DNA of 64,000 nt from Apis mellifera. Taxonomy: Eukaryota > Arthropoda > Insecta > Hymenoptera > Apidae. Position 1 is the stretch's first letter, and each line of letters begins with the position of its first letter. Where the stretch lies: NCBI RefSeq assembly GCF_003254395.2, contig NC_037648.1, positions 4,133,868-4,197,867 on the forward strand, given 5' to 3'. Below the pieces are notes generated by a model. That model was not told the DNA's origin. It worked only from the letters and a program-made list of their open reading frames with translations, and searched no databases. Shown in pieces: positions 26,179 through 38,814 of the stretch. The translations under genes were made by a program, and so were the position numbers.

Positions 26179-26490
26179 TCATGGAATGAAATTCTTGTGT
26201 ATGTAGCAGATTCGATCTATTACAAAAAAAGTAGAGATTCTGTAAATAGATCTAACCTCTCTGAATGTCCAATGGGATAAGACATCGACTTTTATTTTGA
26301 CCGCACAGAACTCTTCGAATTTTCTTATGCTACTAAAATAAAACATCGCTTGGGGAAACTTTACTTGCGATTCGCTTTTGAAAACTTTAAGAGTTTCGTG
26401 ATAAATTAACCCCTCCCTTCTTTCCTTTTTCGTCTCTTGTTTTTCTATATGTATACACATATTTTTTCCTATCCCTATCTTTTTTATCAT
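26179..26490 (-). other. Unrecognised 103-codon ATG open frame in an island
   Basis: The longest ATG-started frame in the window. It is Lys/Glu-rich at the N-terminus (KQETKKERREG), with no transmembrane segment or signal peptide and no domain I know. By a rough stop-codon calculation, about one frame this long is expected by chance in 64 kb of this composition. It coincides with a less A/T-rich patch. It could be conserved noncoding DNA or a small gene; I favour noncoding. Confidence 0.2.
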
Positions 26491-27137
26491 TTCACATCTT
26501 TTCTATCTTTTATCTGCAAATATCTCTCTTTTCTTAATTCTTATTTTGTTATTTTTGTTACATTTCTCTTTAACGAAGCTTTTTAAGATCATTTGGAATG
26601 ATTAAAAAGGTATTCTTGAAATCGAAATTATTATACATTTCATTTTTATCGAAAAATGTAAAAAAGATAAAAAAAAAAAGTGATTTCATAACATGAAGTT
26701 TAATATTAATTTATGAATTTAGTTAATTTCTGAGAATTTAATTTCTAAGAACATTTCTCGTAATGATTACATTTTACTAATTGAAAGTTATAAAATTTTA
26801 TAAAATTTGAAAAAATGAATGTACTTGTAGCATGATAAAATATTTTTCTTTAAATTAAGTTAAAATTAAATTGATGAAATTATATAATGAATCATCTTTT
26901 TTCATATATTTTTTATATAATTTATTATATAAATTATCTTAATTAAATTTTTAATATTGTTCTGTGTTATTATTATTTGAAACTTGATAATTTAAATATA
27001 AATGATAATTAAAGAATTTATATTTAAAGATTATGAAACAAAAATACAGATTCATTTTCAATTAGTTTTAGAATTACTATAAAATAAGAATACATTCATT
27101 TTCAGCTAGTTTTAGAATTATAACATATAATAGAGAC

Positions 27138-27482
27138 TTTAATATATTCGTAAGATATTTTTGGAGGATCAATTCTAGAAACAAAAACAAAATATAAAAG
27201 TTAGTACATAATGATAATAAATGCTTATTTATTAAATTGTAAATATCATTAACAATTATGTATTTATTAAATTATAAACAAGATAAAATAAAATAGCATT
27301 GATAACAACAGAATAAAAATTATTTCATTTTATCTTTATTTTCTTTATTTATCGCAAAACAATTAATAAATTACTTATAACTTAATAAATAACTTTAATC
27401 GATATTATTCATACCAACTTTTATATTTGTTTTGATCTCCAAAAGAATAGATCTTCCAAAACTATTCTATAAATATATTAAA
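27138..27482. repeat. Fold-back repeat, best-preserved full copy (D)
   Basis: The 345-bp segment reads as an imperfect palindrome. The left arm starts TTTAATATATTCGTAAGATA and carries TTTGGAGGATC; the right arm ends with the reverse counterpart (GATCTTCCAAAA ... ATATATTAAA). Inner motifs also mirror: TTATTTATTAAATT on the left, AACTTAATAAATAACTTT on the right. TTAA lies at both extremes (27139-27142 and 27478-27481). The same arms recur elsewhere in the window, so this is a family rather than chance palindromy. It has no coding capacity. It could be a MITE or fold-back element; a TTAA-type target duplication would suggest piggyBac-like mobilisation, but TTAA is common in such DNA. Confidence 0.62.
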
Positions 27483-28399
27483 TTCTACGATCTAGAAATA
27501 TTATCAATTTATTTCAGATTTTTTTCATAACAATTCAAACAAATAATTTATATTTCTACCACATAATATTTATTGTATTAGTATTATTAAAAGTTCTTCT
27601 ATTAAAAATTTTCACGAATACATGAAATATCAGAGAAAATATTTTAAAATTTTTGATTCGGAATTCTTGCGACATCGTTATCATTTTTTACTATCCGTTT
27701 TGTATAAAAGACCGTATTAATCTCCATTATAAAGAATCAATATATCAAAATCTTTATGTCTGAAAAATTTACATCACTAAAATATTATATTTTCTAATTT
27801 TTCTACAAATATTTATATTTTTTTAATAAAACAAAAAAATTTTAAATTTATCATTTTAATATGTCTAATAATTCTAATAATTCTTATATTAAGTAGAAAA
27901 AATTTCGAATATTTATGAAATTATATTATAAAATTATCAAACTACAAATATCTCTCTCTTCTTACACATTCACAAAAAATTAATAATAAGTTTATATTAC
28001 AAATTTCATGCTTAAATACGGTTTGGTTTAATTTTAGTAATTTTTAATTACTAGACTTTTTTTAGTTAACTAATAGTTTAGTGATTTAGATAATAGATTA
28101 ATTGATAGTAATTTATTTATAGATTTTTTTCAAAATTTTCAAAATATTATATCTTTAAGGAATCTTTTTAACAAATATTATTAAAGAAGAATTTTAATTA
28201 GAAAAATTCGAGGATATAATATACTTTTTATTATTTTAATTAATATAATTAATTATGTAATAAAAATATTAAATATTAATCTATTATTTTCTATATTATT
28301 TTCAATTCATTTAATATATAGAAATTTTATCAAAAATTTTAGATTTGGATTAAATTTGCCAATTATTAAAAATCATTTAATCAATTTCAATAGAATAGT

Positions 28400-28800
28400 T
28401 AGCTTGATGTTCGATTTTGTTTCAGTTCATGCCATGAATACATTTAAAATCATTACCTGAGAGCATTTGAGAGAATAAAATTTGAGAGAATCGTAATTGA
28501 TTGATAACTAATCTATATCGGCATAATCATATTAATTACATATATTTTGATAGACATGTGCCAGTCTAATAGAAATGTTGACGGTAACAATTCACTATTT
28601 ATTACTCGCATGGTAACAACAAATCTTTATTCATTTCATTTTATTACGAAACATACATAATGCATTGCTCATGTATAGATAAATGATAGTTGCAATGTCG
28701 GTATCATGTTGCTGTCTTGCTATTAAATGGATGCCAATCAATTGCCAATCAGATACAATAAGCAATCTTTAAACAATGCAACAATCGATTATTCTTTTAT
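28400..28800. other. Complex island with repeated short motifs
   Basis: The patch keeps typical A/T content but has high complexity. It repeats TGCCAATCAATTGCCAATCAG (28731-28751), GGTAACAA (28581, 28611) and GAGAGAAT/TTGAGAGAA (28460-28490). Clustered CCAAT- and TAATTG-like words make an enhancer-like element possible. Confidence 0.25.
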
Positions 28801-29059
28801 AACGAATACTTGTTGCAAGTTTATTTCTATTATTATTATTTATCGCTATTTACTTTTATAAATAAAAGAAACTTTTTTCAGATATTTGTGAGAATTTTCG
28901 AAGTTAAAAAATAATTTTAAGTTACAAATACTTTTGATGTTTTTATTTGAAATTCCTATTGCTTCCAAACTTTTTAACAATTCCCCAATGGGAAACGCGA
29001 TCACAATCCTTGTGCTTTTCTTTAAACATTTATCAACGAATGTACCGATTTGAGTTCAA

Positions 29060-30799
29060 TTTTCAATTGTGCAACTTTTAAGATCTTTGTTCACCAACTA
29101 ACAAGTTGAAATTACTCTTTGATAAATAAGTAGTTTAATTAACTCAAGAAAAAATTGAAACTATATAAGAATAAAAATCTTTTCCAAGGATAATTTAATT
29201 CATCTCGATATAAAGACTGGTGAATTTTATGACTATGAAATCAATCAATCGTATCATTTTCAAATTAAGTAGAAAAAAAGATAAATGGAGGAATGATAAT
29301 GTAAAAATTAAATAAGATATTTGATCGAAATTTTGTTCATATATTAAAAACAAAAATATTATACTTCTTTTTTTTAAAAAAGATATTTTAAGAATAAAAT
29401 AAGAAAATTCATTTGTCTTATGGAATGAATGTGATGATATAATAAATTGATTTATATAAAAAGAAATTTTTAAACTTTTTTAAAGTTTTAAATGTTTATT
29501 TAAAAAAGTAATATCGAAAGTCTTTAAAATCATAATACAATCAAGAAAAAAATGACTTTAATTTCTAAATGAATAAAAAATATTTGCCATTATTGTTTCT
29601 ATGTTTGTATAGAATATCAAATCAATATAAAATCATGTGAAAAAAATATTACATTTAAAAAATAATTGAAATTAGAAGAAATTAAAAAGTAAAAGTATTT
29701 TAAAAATGGTGTAAATCTATTTTATATTTTGTCCAAATATTTAAAAAATTTCAATAAAAAATTAATTCAATAAAATCTACTAAATTTATTTATGCTTCTA
29801 TAAATATATGCAAATATTTTAAAATTAATTATTCTAATAATTTTTATGTAAAAATTTTAAATAAAAAAAGATATTATTATTTAATTATAATAATTAATTG
29901 TCACAGAATTGATGCCAGAACATATAATTTATCAGAAAACATAGATGTTTTAAATTGATTAAATTTGAATTGTTAGCTTTTTTATTAATTTTACTTCATT
30001 CATAGAAAGCTCATAGAAAACAAGAGAAAAAATATTTCTTATGAATTATGAGATAATAAAAGTATTTATATTTTCCTTTATATAATTTAATTAAATTTTT
30101 AAAAGTATATTTTAAAAATTGAAGTTTTAATTTCAGAATTAATAGAAATTTAATTATAATTTAATTAATAGAAAAACTTCAAGAATTAATAGAAACAGTT
30201 AAAAAAATATTGTATTACTGTATTTCTTATTAAAATATCTTTATATTTTTATAAAATTTTTATATTTTATAATTTAACTTTTTATAATATATTAAATATT
30301 CGATTTAGATTTAAAATAAATAATTATGCAATCTCAAAATTTAACAAATTTTCAATTTTCATTAATCAAATTGTTATATATTATAAAATATAAATCGTAG
30401 TAATCTATAAATAAGAAATTCGTACTAATTTATATATATTTTGTTCTCAATTATTTTCAAAGATGGACTATTTGTATAAAAAACTGTATTATTTAAATAA
30501 TTAATTTAAATAAATGAATAAGTTAAATATATAGATATATTATCAATTATATATCTATAATTCATCAAGCTAGAATTTTCATCATTTTTGAACCAAAAAG
30601 AAATTAAAATATTTTATTTAAAATTTAAAATTTATAAATAAAAAGATTATTAAATTAAAAATATACTATTCAAAGAATATAATATACAAATTAATATACA
30701 ATTTTACTTAATAATGTATATCTGTTCGGTTTATTTTGACATAAAAGTGAAATTTATTCTAAAACAGAAATATCAAGATATATATTATACGGAAGATAA
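29060..30799. other. A/T-rich DNA, no gene seen
   Basis: Low-complexity A/T-rich sequence; frames are short and lack ATG or any recognisable motif. Confidence 0.6.
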
Positions 30800-31200
30800 G
30801 TATGTATAATATATCTCTCGTAGAACATAAAGTTCTTCAATTTCATCTAACATCTTCAAAGTCTTCTCTTTGCACTATACACAATTGACGCATCATGAAA
30901 ATTTTGCATAAAATCAAAGCGACAAACATGCATACTCAAAATGAAATTGCATCAGAATCTCGGTGGAACGAGTCACTTTCATACATAGGACGAAGCCGGA
31001 ATTCTGTGTTCCACAAGTAGAACATTCTATTTTTCGTTCTACATAGTTTTTTCGAAAAATCGACCTTATAGATCTTTCCCAGTCTACTGTAAAGATCTTT
31101 GGGCATTTATAACTCGCAATGAAGTTCGTTTCACGTCGAGTCGTCGACCAATCATAATTCGGTGCTTGCTGAAGCTGTAAAAATGGCTGAATTCTCAATA
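30800..31200. other. Balanced-composition island
   Basis: High-complexity patch. A minus-strand frame across 30914-31198 is open for 94 codons but begins at TTG and has no ATG in its first 70 codons; its sequence (NYDWSTTRRETNFIASYKC) is unrecognised. Paired GTAGAACATTC and CGTTCTACAT lie at 31016-31045 as an inverted repeat. Confidence 0.3.
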
Positions 31201-33539
31201 ATAAGATGCATCGTATATATGCAAAAATCTGATGAATAAAAATCTCCTTTGAGAGTAGTATAAAGTATGAGTATGTTCATTTATAACGATATCTCTTGAT
31301 AATACACAATATTAATATGTACATATATAAAGTATAAGTCTATATCATAAGTCTATATCATGTTATCATATCTATATAAGGAAGGAAATTAGTTACAAAT
31401 CTTATTTTTAATCTTATTTTATATTTTTTTATATATAATTCAAATTTCTAAATATTCAGAACTGTTCGTAAAGATAAAGTTCTATACAAAATTTATAGAA
31501 ATATATGTCACAAAACAGAAAATTAAAGAAAACGGACATTGTAATTGTGTCAAACATGTGAGTGATAATTGAAAAAAAGGCACGGATTTAGGACGGATTT
31601 AGTACGGACCTATTCATATCGGTAATATATGAAACCATATTTAACTTTTATTATTTAATTTTATAGCAATTTAAATCCAAATTTTTTTCTTTTACTTTCG
31701 CATCATTAAATTATTTTATTAATTTCGAACGATTTAAATCATGAATAAAACCATTTTATAATCATTTTATAAATGGAAAATATACTTTCTTAATATATGC
31801 TTCTTAATATATACTTCCTTAAAATGTATAAAATAGTAGATCTCGAGAAATTTATTAATATTATATATTATTATAATAAAATAACTGATTTTAATGATAT
31901 AAGTTAGAACTAAACTAATTAATAGATTTCTTGTTATCTTGAATATGGAAAAAATGTCTCATCTATATCTAAACATAAATGTATATATATATATGCAGTT
32001 GAAATTTTACATAGATAAAATTATAATAGTATGAAATAAAAACCAGAATATCATATCTATATATATGATATTATAAATGAATTTTTTTTAATAATCTCAA
32101 AAAAGAGTCCATTTCTTATGATTTTCAAATATATTATATAAGGAAAATATTAAATATTTCTATTGGAACTGCATATTTAATAATAATAATGATTTATATT
32201 ATGTATAAATTCTTTGTGTATTATATTATATTCTATATTATTAAAAAATTCGAATATCATTGCATTTAATTTATTGCTGATGTATTGTTAAAATTAAATT
32301 TAAAACATGAATATGAACCATTTATATAATACAATTACGAACATATTCTATTGTATGTCTTTTTTGTTAAATTTATTAAAATATTAATGTTTATATAAAT
32401 ATAATGTTACAATAATATACTTTTAATTTCGTAAAAAGGATATATAAAAAAAATAAAATTTTAATTTCTTTATCAGCAATTAAATCCATATTGTGTAAAG
32501 AAAAATGGTATCTTGACAAAAAGAAACTGTATTAAGACAATCTGGTAGAAATTTCCTAGAAGCTAGTAAAAATATGAATGCGTAGAGTGCATACGAATCT
32601 GCGCATTGACCTGGTACATTTTTTCAATTTCATATTAAATCCATCAGATTTAAGTTTCATATGTCAACCATGAAAATTGATTATTTTGAACATGAAATAA
32701 TCACTAATGGAATTGCAAAGAAAATAAAAAAAAAAAAAGTTAAGAAAGATTAAATTACAATAATAAGGGCTGTGAGCTACGTGAAATAATAGGCGAATTA
32801 TTTGCTTTTTAAGTTGCTTATTCATTACAAAAATCCTTGAAGACTTTTCTTTTTCTGTCGCACTTTTTATCTTGCAATAACAAATAAATTACATTAGGAT
32901 AATATGAAATATAGGATTTTCGTTTTTGCTATTCATGATTTCTAATAGCGAAAAGGAAAATAGCGAACAGATAAAAAAAGACGCATTGATCATTGATAAA
33001 TATGTTAATCGATAAGATTCTAATTATATTTATATTTCTAGATTGTATTTTTGGATTTTAACTCTTCTATATTTCATTTTTTTAATATTTACATTTAGTT
33101 AATATTTAATATTAATTAGTTTTAAATAATATATTGCGTTATATCATTTTAAAATCTTCAGTACTTTTTAATATTTAAATTATTATTAAAGATGGAGGTA
33201 TAATACCAATCAAAATTAATTTTCACTTCTTTCACCAGATTAACATTTTTTTTTAAATAACATAATTAACACACAATTATATATTATTTACTATAATATA
33301 CTTTAGGATCTCTTATTGTATTATTTTTGATATTCTGATGTTTGTACATATATACTGACTTTCGTTATATTAAAAATTTTATTTTAAAGTTGCTTCTTTA
33401 TTTCATGTTTAAATAAATGATAGTTTTCTTTTATGTACATTATCTCTAATATAAAATATAAAAGATCCCAGTCTTACAATGAAATTAGAAAAATAAGAAT
33501 TTAAAATTTTAGATTTATAAATAAAATATTATGCTAATT
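31201..33539. other. A/T-rich DNA, no gene seen
   Basis: Small complex patches at 31500-31625, 32480-32660 (with the hairpin) and 32760-33000. The last holds TTTTTGCTATTCATGATTTCT, which resembles one block of the ~99-bp repeat in reverse orientation. Confidence 0.5.
32577..32607. other. 10-bp hairpin
   Basis: AATGCGTAGA (32577-32586) and TCTGCGCATT (32598-32607) pair with one mismatch, which would be a G-U pair in one RNA strand, around an 11-nt loop. It sits in a moderately complex patch (32.48-32.66 kb). Confidence 0.45.
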
Positions 33540-34290
33540 CAATTCATGGACAATGTTAATGGCAAAGTTATGGATAATTAATAATGTGGAGATTTGAGAT
33601 TTCATGTGAATCTTATTAATTGGGCTCATTGCAATATTCTGCAATAATTGTATAGAAGATATTCAAAATAAATTATAGACTTTAAAGAGTGTTTGAAACT
33701 TAAGTTAACAAAATTATAAATAAATCGATAAAGTTTAAAATAATAAAATAATAAATTTTAAAATAAATAAAATAAAGATTTAAGATTTTAAATATTATTA
33801 ATTGAATTTATTACAATACTATTCAATAATTGTTCATAAGCAATGCTGAGAATACAATTATGGATAACGAAAATAGCGAAATATAAATCCAATATTTTAG
33901 ATTTTAGATTAGTGCTATTTAGCAATTATCCATGGACAACTTTGCTTGAAAATAAAGCTGTGAGTAACAAATTAACAGAGTAGAGATTAAAGACTTTTAA
34001 ACCTTATTGAATTATTATTACTATACATATAATTACTGCTCAGTCCAATTTCTCACAGGCATTGCTGAGAGAAATGTTATGGGCAGCGAAGCAATAAAGA
34101 CCTGAGACATTAGGTCCTATTGAGTTTATTTCATTGTCTATTACTCGTGGGTAATGATGCGGGCAAAGCTATGGGCAGTGAAACTAGAAAGGGTTTGAGA
34201 CTTTAAACTTTACTAGATCTATTATATTGCCAATTACCCTATCTACGTTGCTCGCGGCTACTCGCCACACTGTCCATAGAACAATTACTA
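33540..34290 (+). repeat. Degenerate array of ~99-bp units, forward orientation
   Basis: A recurring block with the sense 'AAAGYTATGGRTAACGAAAAT ... TTATTGAATTTATTRCAATA ... CAATTATCCATGGACAA' appears at least five times. Anchors are AAAGTTATGG (33564), ACAATTATGG (33854), AAAGCTGTGA (33954), AAATGTTATG (34072) and AAAGCTATGG (34165). Spacings are about 290, 100, 118 and 93 bp, so one interval is probably three units or has a filler. Later units (34030-34290) are richer in G+C (GGGCAGCGAAG, GGGCAGTGAAAC). It looks like a decayed satellite or minisatellite. No coding frame persists. Confidence 0.5.
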
Positions 34291-36199
34291 AACTGCATTG
34301 ATTTAGGGATTAAGCATGTGATTTCACATATGATATTGAAAAAGAATTATATTGTGATAAATAGATAAAGATAAAAGCGCATAATTGCAAAACAAGTTTT
34401 CAAATATGTTCATCATTTTATACTTTTCCTATTCGTGTTTCATTATAATAAAATTAATTACAATTCTGTAATAAAGCGGAAAAACAATATTAACAAAATG
34501 AAACAACGTTTCATGCAAGTTCAATTAAAAGTTGGCGCCAAAGATAGGGTTGTAAGAGCTAAATCGTTGATTATTGAGTTTTGCAAGCGAAAAACATTCT
34601 CGGTCTAACTGTTAAATATTTTCTTTGAAATATTTTGAAAGAAATCGAGGTAAGATAGGGAATGTATCATTTTTTTTTTTTTTAATGATTAATACATGCT
34701 AATATCCTTATGAGATAATAATATACTATTAAAATTATAATATAATATAAATAATAATATACTACTAAAATATTAAATGATAAAATAAAAATTATATAAA
34801 TAAATTATATAAAAATTGCAATTTCATATATGTAAATTATATGATTTAATAGATTGGATATGAATAGAAATAAATGAAATTGAAATAAATATAAAAATAT
34901 TTTGTGTGAAAATTAGTTATAATTATATAATGAACTATGAATTAACTATGAAAAAAAATCTGCTTTAAAATAAGAATGTTTTAATTTTATTTTAATATTA
35001 TTTTTAAACATTTATATACATAATCTAAAACAAAAAACAAATAATTTCATAATTTCCATATAATTATTTATTACAATGATATGAAATAATATTAAAATAT
35101 CAAACAAACAGTTCGATTACAGAAAGTTCTGTTAATATAATATTATATGTGACGAATTATATATTTTTTTGGGAAAGAATCTAGATTTTATGACTTGAAT
35201 TTTGTAAATATAGAAAGATAAATATAGAAGATTTATTTATAGATATATAAATGTATATAATCTTTTTGATTTTTTTCAAGCAAAAGATATAATTATCTTA
35301 TTCTCTTATAATATATTTGTCATTATTTGATTTTTCCTAATCGTTTAATAAAATGATAGATTCACATTAACAATATTTTTAATTTATAATTTTAATTTTA
35401 TATGAAAAATAATTATAAAAATAAATATATTTACATTATTTAAACATATACAATTGTTACAATAAAATATTTTTTTTCTGTAAGAAAAAAAATTCCATTC
35501 ATTTTCATTCAATATCATTTTATTTTAATTTAGTAAAAAATCTTAGAAGATTAAATTACAATTAATTTATATTTTGCACCAAAATATAATTATATTATAT
35601 AATATTTTGCAACAAAATAATATCACATTCTATTATTTTCAATAAAATAAAGTAAATTCAAAGTTGTATCTCAGCAAAAAAAAATCATATGATTATAAAT
35701 TAAATTTGATTTTATTAGAAAAGATTTTATAACTATATTTTATAACTACATTATACGATGTAATTAACAAAAATATTGAAGAAAAATTAGTATTTTTGTA
35801 AATATAGTAAATTATGTATATAGTAAATTAAATATAGTAAAAATCGATATTTTTATTTATTTATCTTCTAAACCTAACTTATATGATAGTCAATTTTTTG
35901 TATTTTTACGATCGGATTCAGCATGTAATAAAGTTTTTTTTCATTCTAAATAATAAAACCTATTTAATATATTTTATTATATCTGTGCCATTATTTTGTC
36001 GCAGAATATAATCAACAAAGAATTTAAATTTCATTCGCTCTTATAGTTTATTCAATATATACAACGCATGACAACATACAAATTCAACGATTCTCAACAA
36101 ATTTTTGTATCTCTCTATATACTGTGCAAAAATACATGAAATACTATCTCATGTGTCAATAAAAATGCAAAAAAAAAAAAAAAGAAAAGAAAAAGTAGT

Positions 36200-36450
36200 A
36201 TAGGAAATCAATATAAGTTAAGAAAGAACTGGAGCAAGAGTAAATAACATCATCAAAAAAGTTTACAGAATGGAACGCGACGAAGTTCGACACTGAACGA
36301 ATTAATCAGTTCTTTCACAGTATAATTATTATTAAGCGAAGAAATCCGAGATGCCTGAGACAAAAACAATTCAAACGAAGAAGATGATTCATGGAATTAT
36401 TTGAAAGAATTATCTGTTTAATCCAGGTTCAAGGATCAAAATCGTGATAT
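36200..36450. other. Purine-rich island after an A run
   Basis: Follows an A-rich run at 36168-36195. It contains GAACGCGACGAAGTTCGACA and CGAAGAAGATGATTCATGG. No open frame of note. Confidence 0.25.
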
Positions 36451-38753
36451 TATATAAAAATCAAATTGATTCTATGGCATTCAGGAATTAATAGAAACTT
36501 ATATAATATCTTTTTAAAAAGATAAAAAGTAAAAAGTGATTGCTATATTATTATATATACAAGATAGAATGGAATATAATATAAAGATAAAATTAGGAAT
36601 GAAAACTTTTTTTATAATTTCAAATAAGATAGCTTGTATTTTTTAAAATAATCAATATATATATACTATATATTATAAATTTAATTGATATTTAAATAAA
36701 AAAATATATATTTGTACACACAAATATATGTAGATTTATAACATTATAGAATAAAACAAAAAATAAATATAGATTTTGAAAAAAAAAATAATCAATTTCT
36801 ATGAATAAGATTTCATTTGAATAAAATTGTGATAATCTAAAAATAATTCTAATCACAATGAAATAACATGTCATAATCATTATTTTTTCGATTTAAATGT
36901 TTTAATTTACAATAAGAAATACAAATGATTGAAAATTTTTTTCGATGTCAATAAATATTATTAATGAAGAATATTTATTTCAATCGTTCATAATTATAAA
37001 AGAAATTTATTTCAATTGTTCATATAATAATTGTCAATGAAAGAAATTGTATTTCAATGTTTAGTATATAAGAGTTATCAATAAAAAATTTTATTTATAA
37101 TAATTATTGATATTTATTATATATTAAAGTATAAAATTATCTGAATATCCAAATATGTTAGTATTCGAACATTCTACTAATATTTTATTATCCAAATTAT
37201 ACATTATTTGAATAAGAATTGTAATAACATATACAGATAATTTTCTTAAATGCAATAGTAGAAATAGAAATATAAAATTAATGTTAAATGTGTTAACAAA
37301 CTATATATATAATACATCAAAATATAAATATGTATTTAATGTTAATTATTGAAATGAAATCTGAAATATTTAAGAAATTAAGAAATAGCAAAGAATGCTA
37401 TAGAATTTGTAAAAGAATATAATACTGGTAAAGTATATAATATTAAAAAATCCACGATCTAATCCACTAATATTAAAAAAATATTAAATTAATATTAAAA
37501 AAGAAAATAATGAAATTGAATTACTTGCAAGTTGTATATTGCATTATTAAAAAATTTGTGCAATTTAAAACTAAAAAAATATATTTCATTTTTATGATAA
37601 AAATTAATATTTTTTTATATTATTGTCTTAATTTTGTTATAAATAAACATATTATTTTCCTCAAAATATATATATAATATTCATTTTAAAAAAATCTGTG
37701 TTCCATTATTCAAAAATTTTTTTCATTAAATGATTTTGTCTCTCTCTTAATTTAGGATAATAGAGATTGTATTTACATGATAAAATATAAATTACAAAGC
37801 TGAAAATTTGATTAGTAATATGTAATTCAAATCATATTTTTATTCATATTATTATTCTACTATAAATATATTATAAATAATTCAAATATAATTTTTCTCA
37901 TCGGCAAATACTTTAAACAATAAATTTCTTAATAATTTATATTTATAGATAAAGTATCTATATTCATTATATAGACAATACATATTTTTTATTTTTTTGG
38001 GGAAGAGGGAAGATGTTTAATTCGTTCATTTATTAATCGTTCATTTATGTATCTTTTCATTTCCTTTATAATATGTTAATATTATCAATTGCATTTAATT
38101 ATTTATGACTATATTTATATTTATTTCAGTCAACATGTATAATATATGCAATTGAAATACAATTTCTCTCATTGATAATTATTTTGAGCAATCAAAATAA
38201 ATTTGCTTTATGAATAACTATAACAAAATCTCGATTAATGCGATTATCCGCAGTCTCGATTATTTAACATATTCTATTTATTAAGGATATGAATATTTTA
38301 AAATAAAACTCTTGAAAGTATCAATTATTTTTCACTAGAAAACATTTCATTGAAAGTGACTATTCGATAGTAATTTTTCAATATGTAATAATGTAATATC
38401 TATTAATGAAAATAATTTTTGATAATAACTCTCGAAAATTTTTAAATATTATTTCTAAATATATTTATAATTTTCTATTTCTAATTAATTTTACAACAAT
38501 TTTGTATTTTTCTATTTCTAATTAATTTTTTTTTATATATTTTTTTAATTTTTTCTAGTTTTTTAATTTTTTTTCCATTATTTTTTGAGATAATTTGTAG
38601 ATCATTATAGTTGATGCATAAAGATTTAATTATAACTATATTCCAAATTCATTATATTCAAAATATACATTGTTAGAAGAAAGCTACTTATTTATATAAA
38701 AATTTTTACTTATTTTTTGCTCGAACTTATCCAATGTCTCGTCTTATCTCCGT

Positions 38754-38814
38754 TAATTGAAATCTTACTTATATTATAAACAATTAAAGTAAAATAAAAT
38801 GAGATATAAAATAG
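38754..38814. repeat. Fold-back repeat, short left-arm fragment (K)
   Basis: TTAATTGAAATCTTACTTAT followed by ATTATAAACAATTAAAGTA and ATAAAATGAGATATAAAATAG matches the left-arm order of the family. Short and A/T-rich, so membership is tentative. Confidence 0.3.

Noticed and set aside
30914..31198. 94-codon minus-strand frame
   Set aside because: Starts at TTG with no early ATG, and no domain is recognisable; explained by locally lower A/T content.
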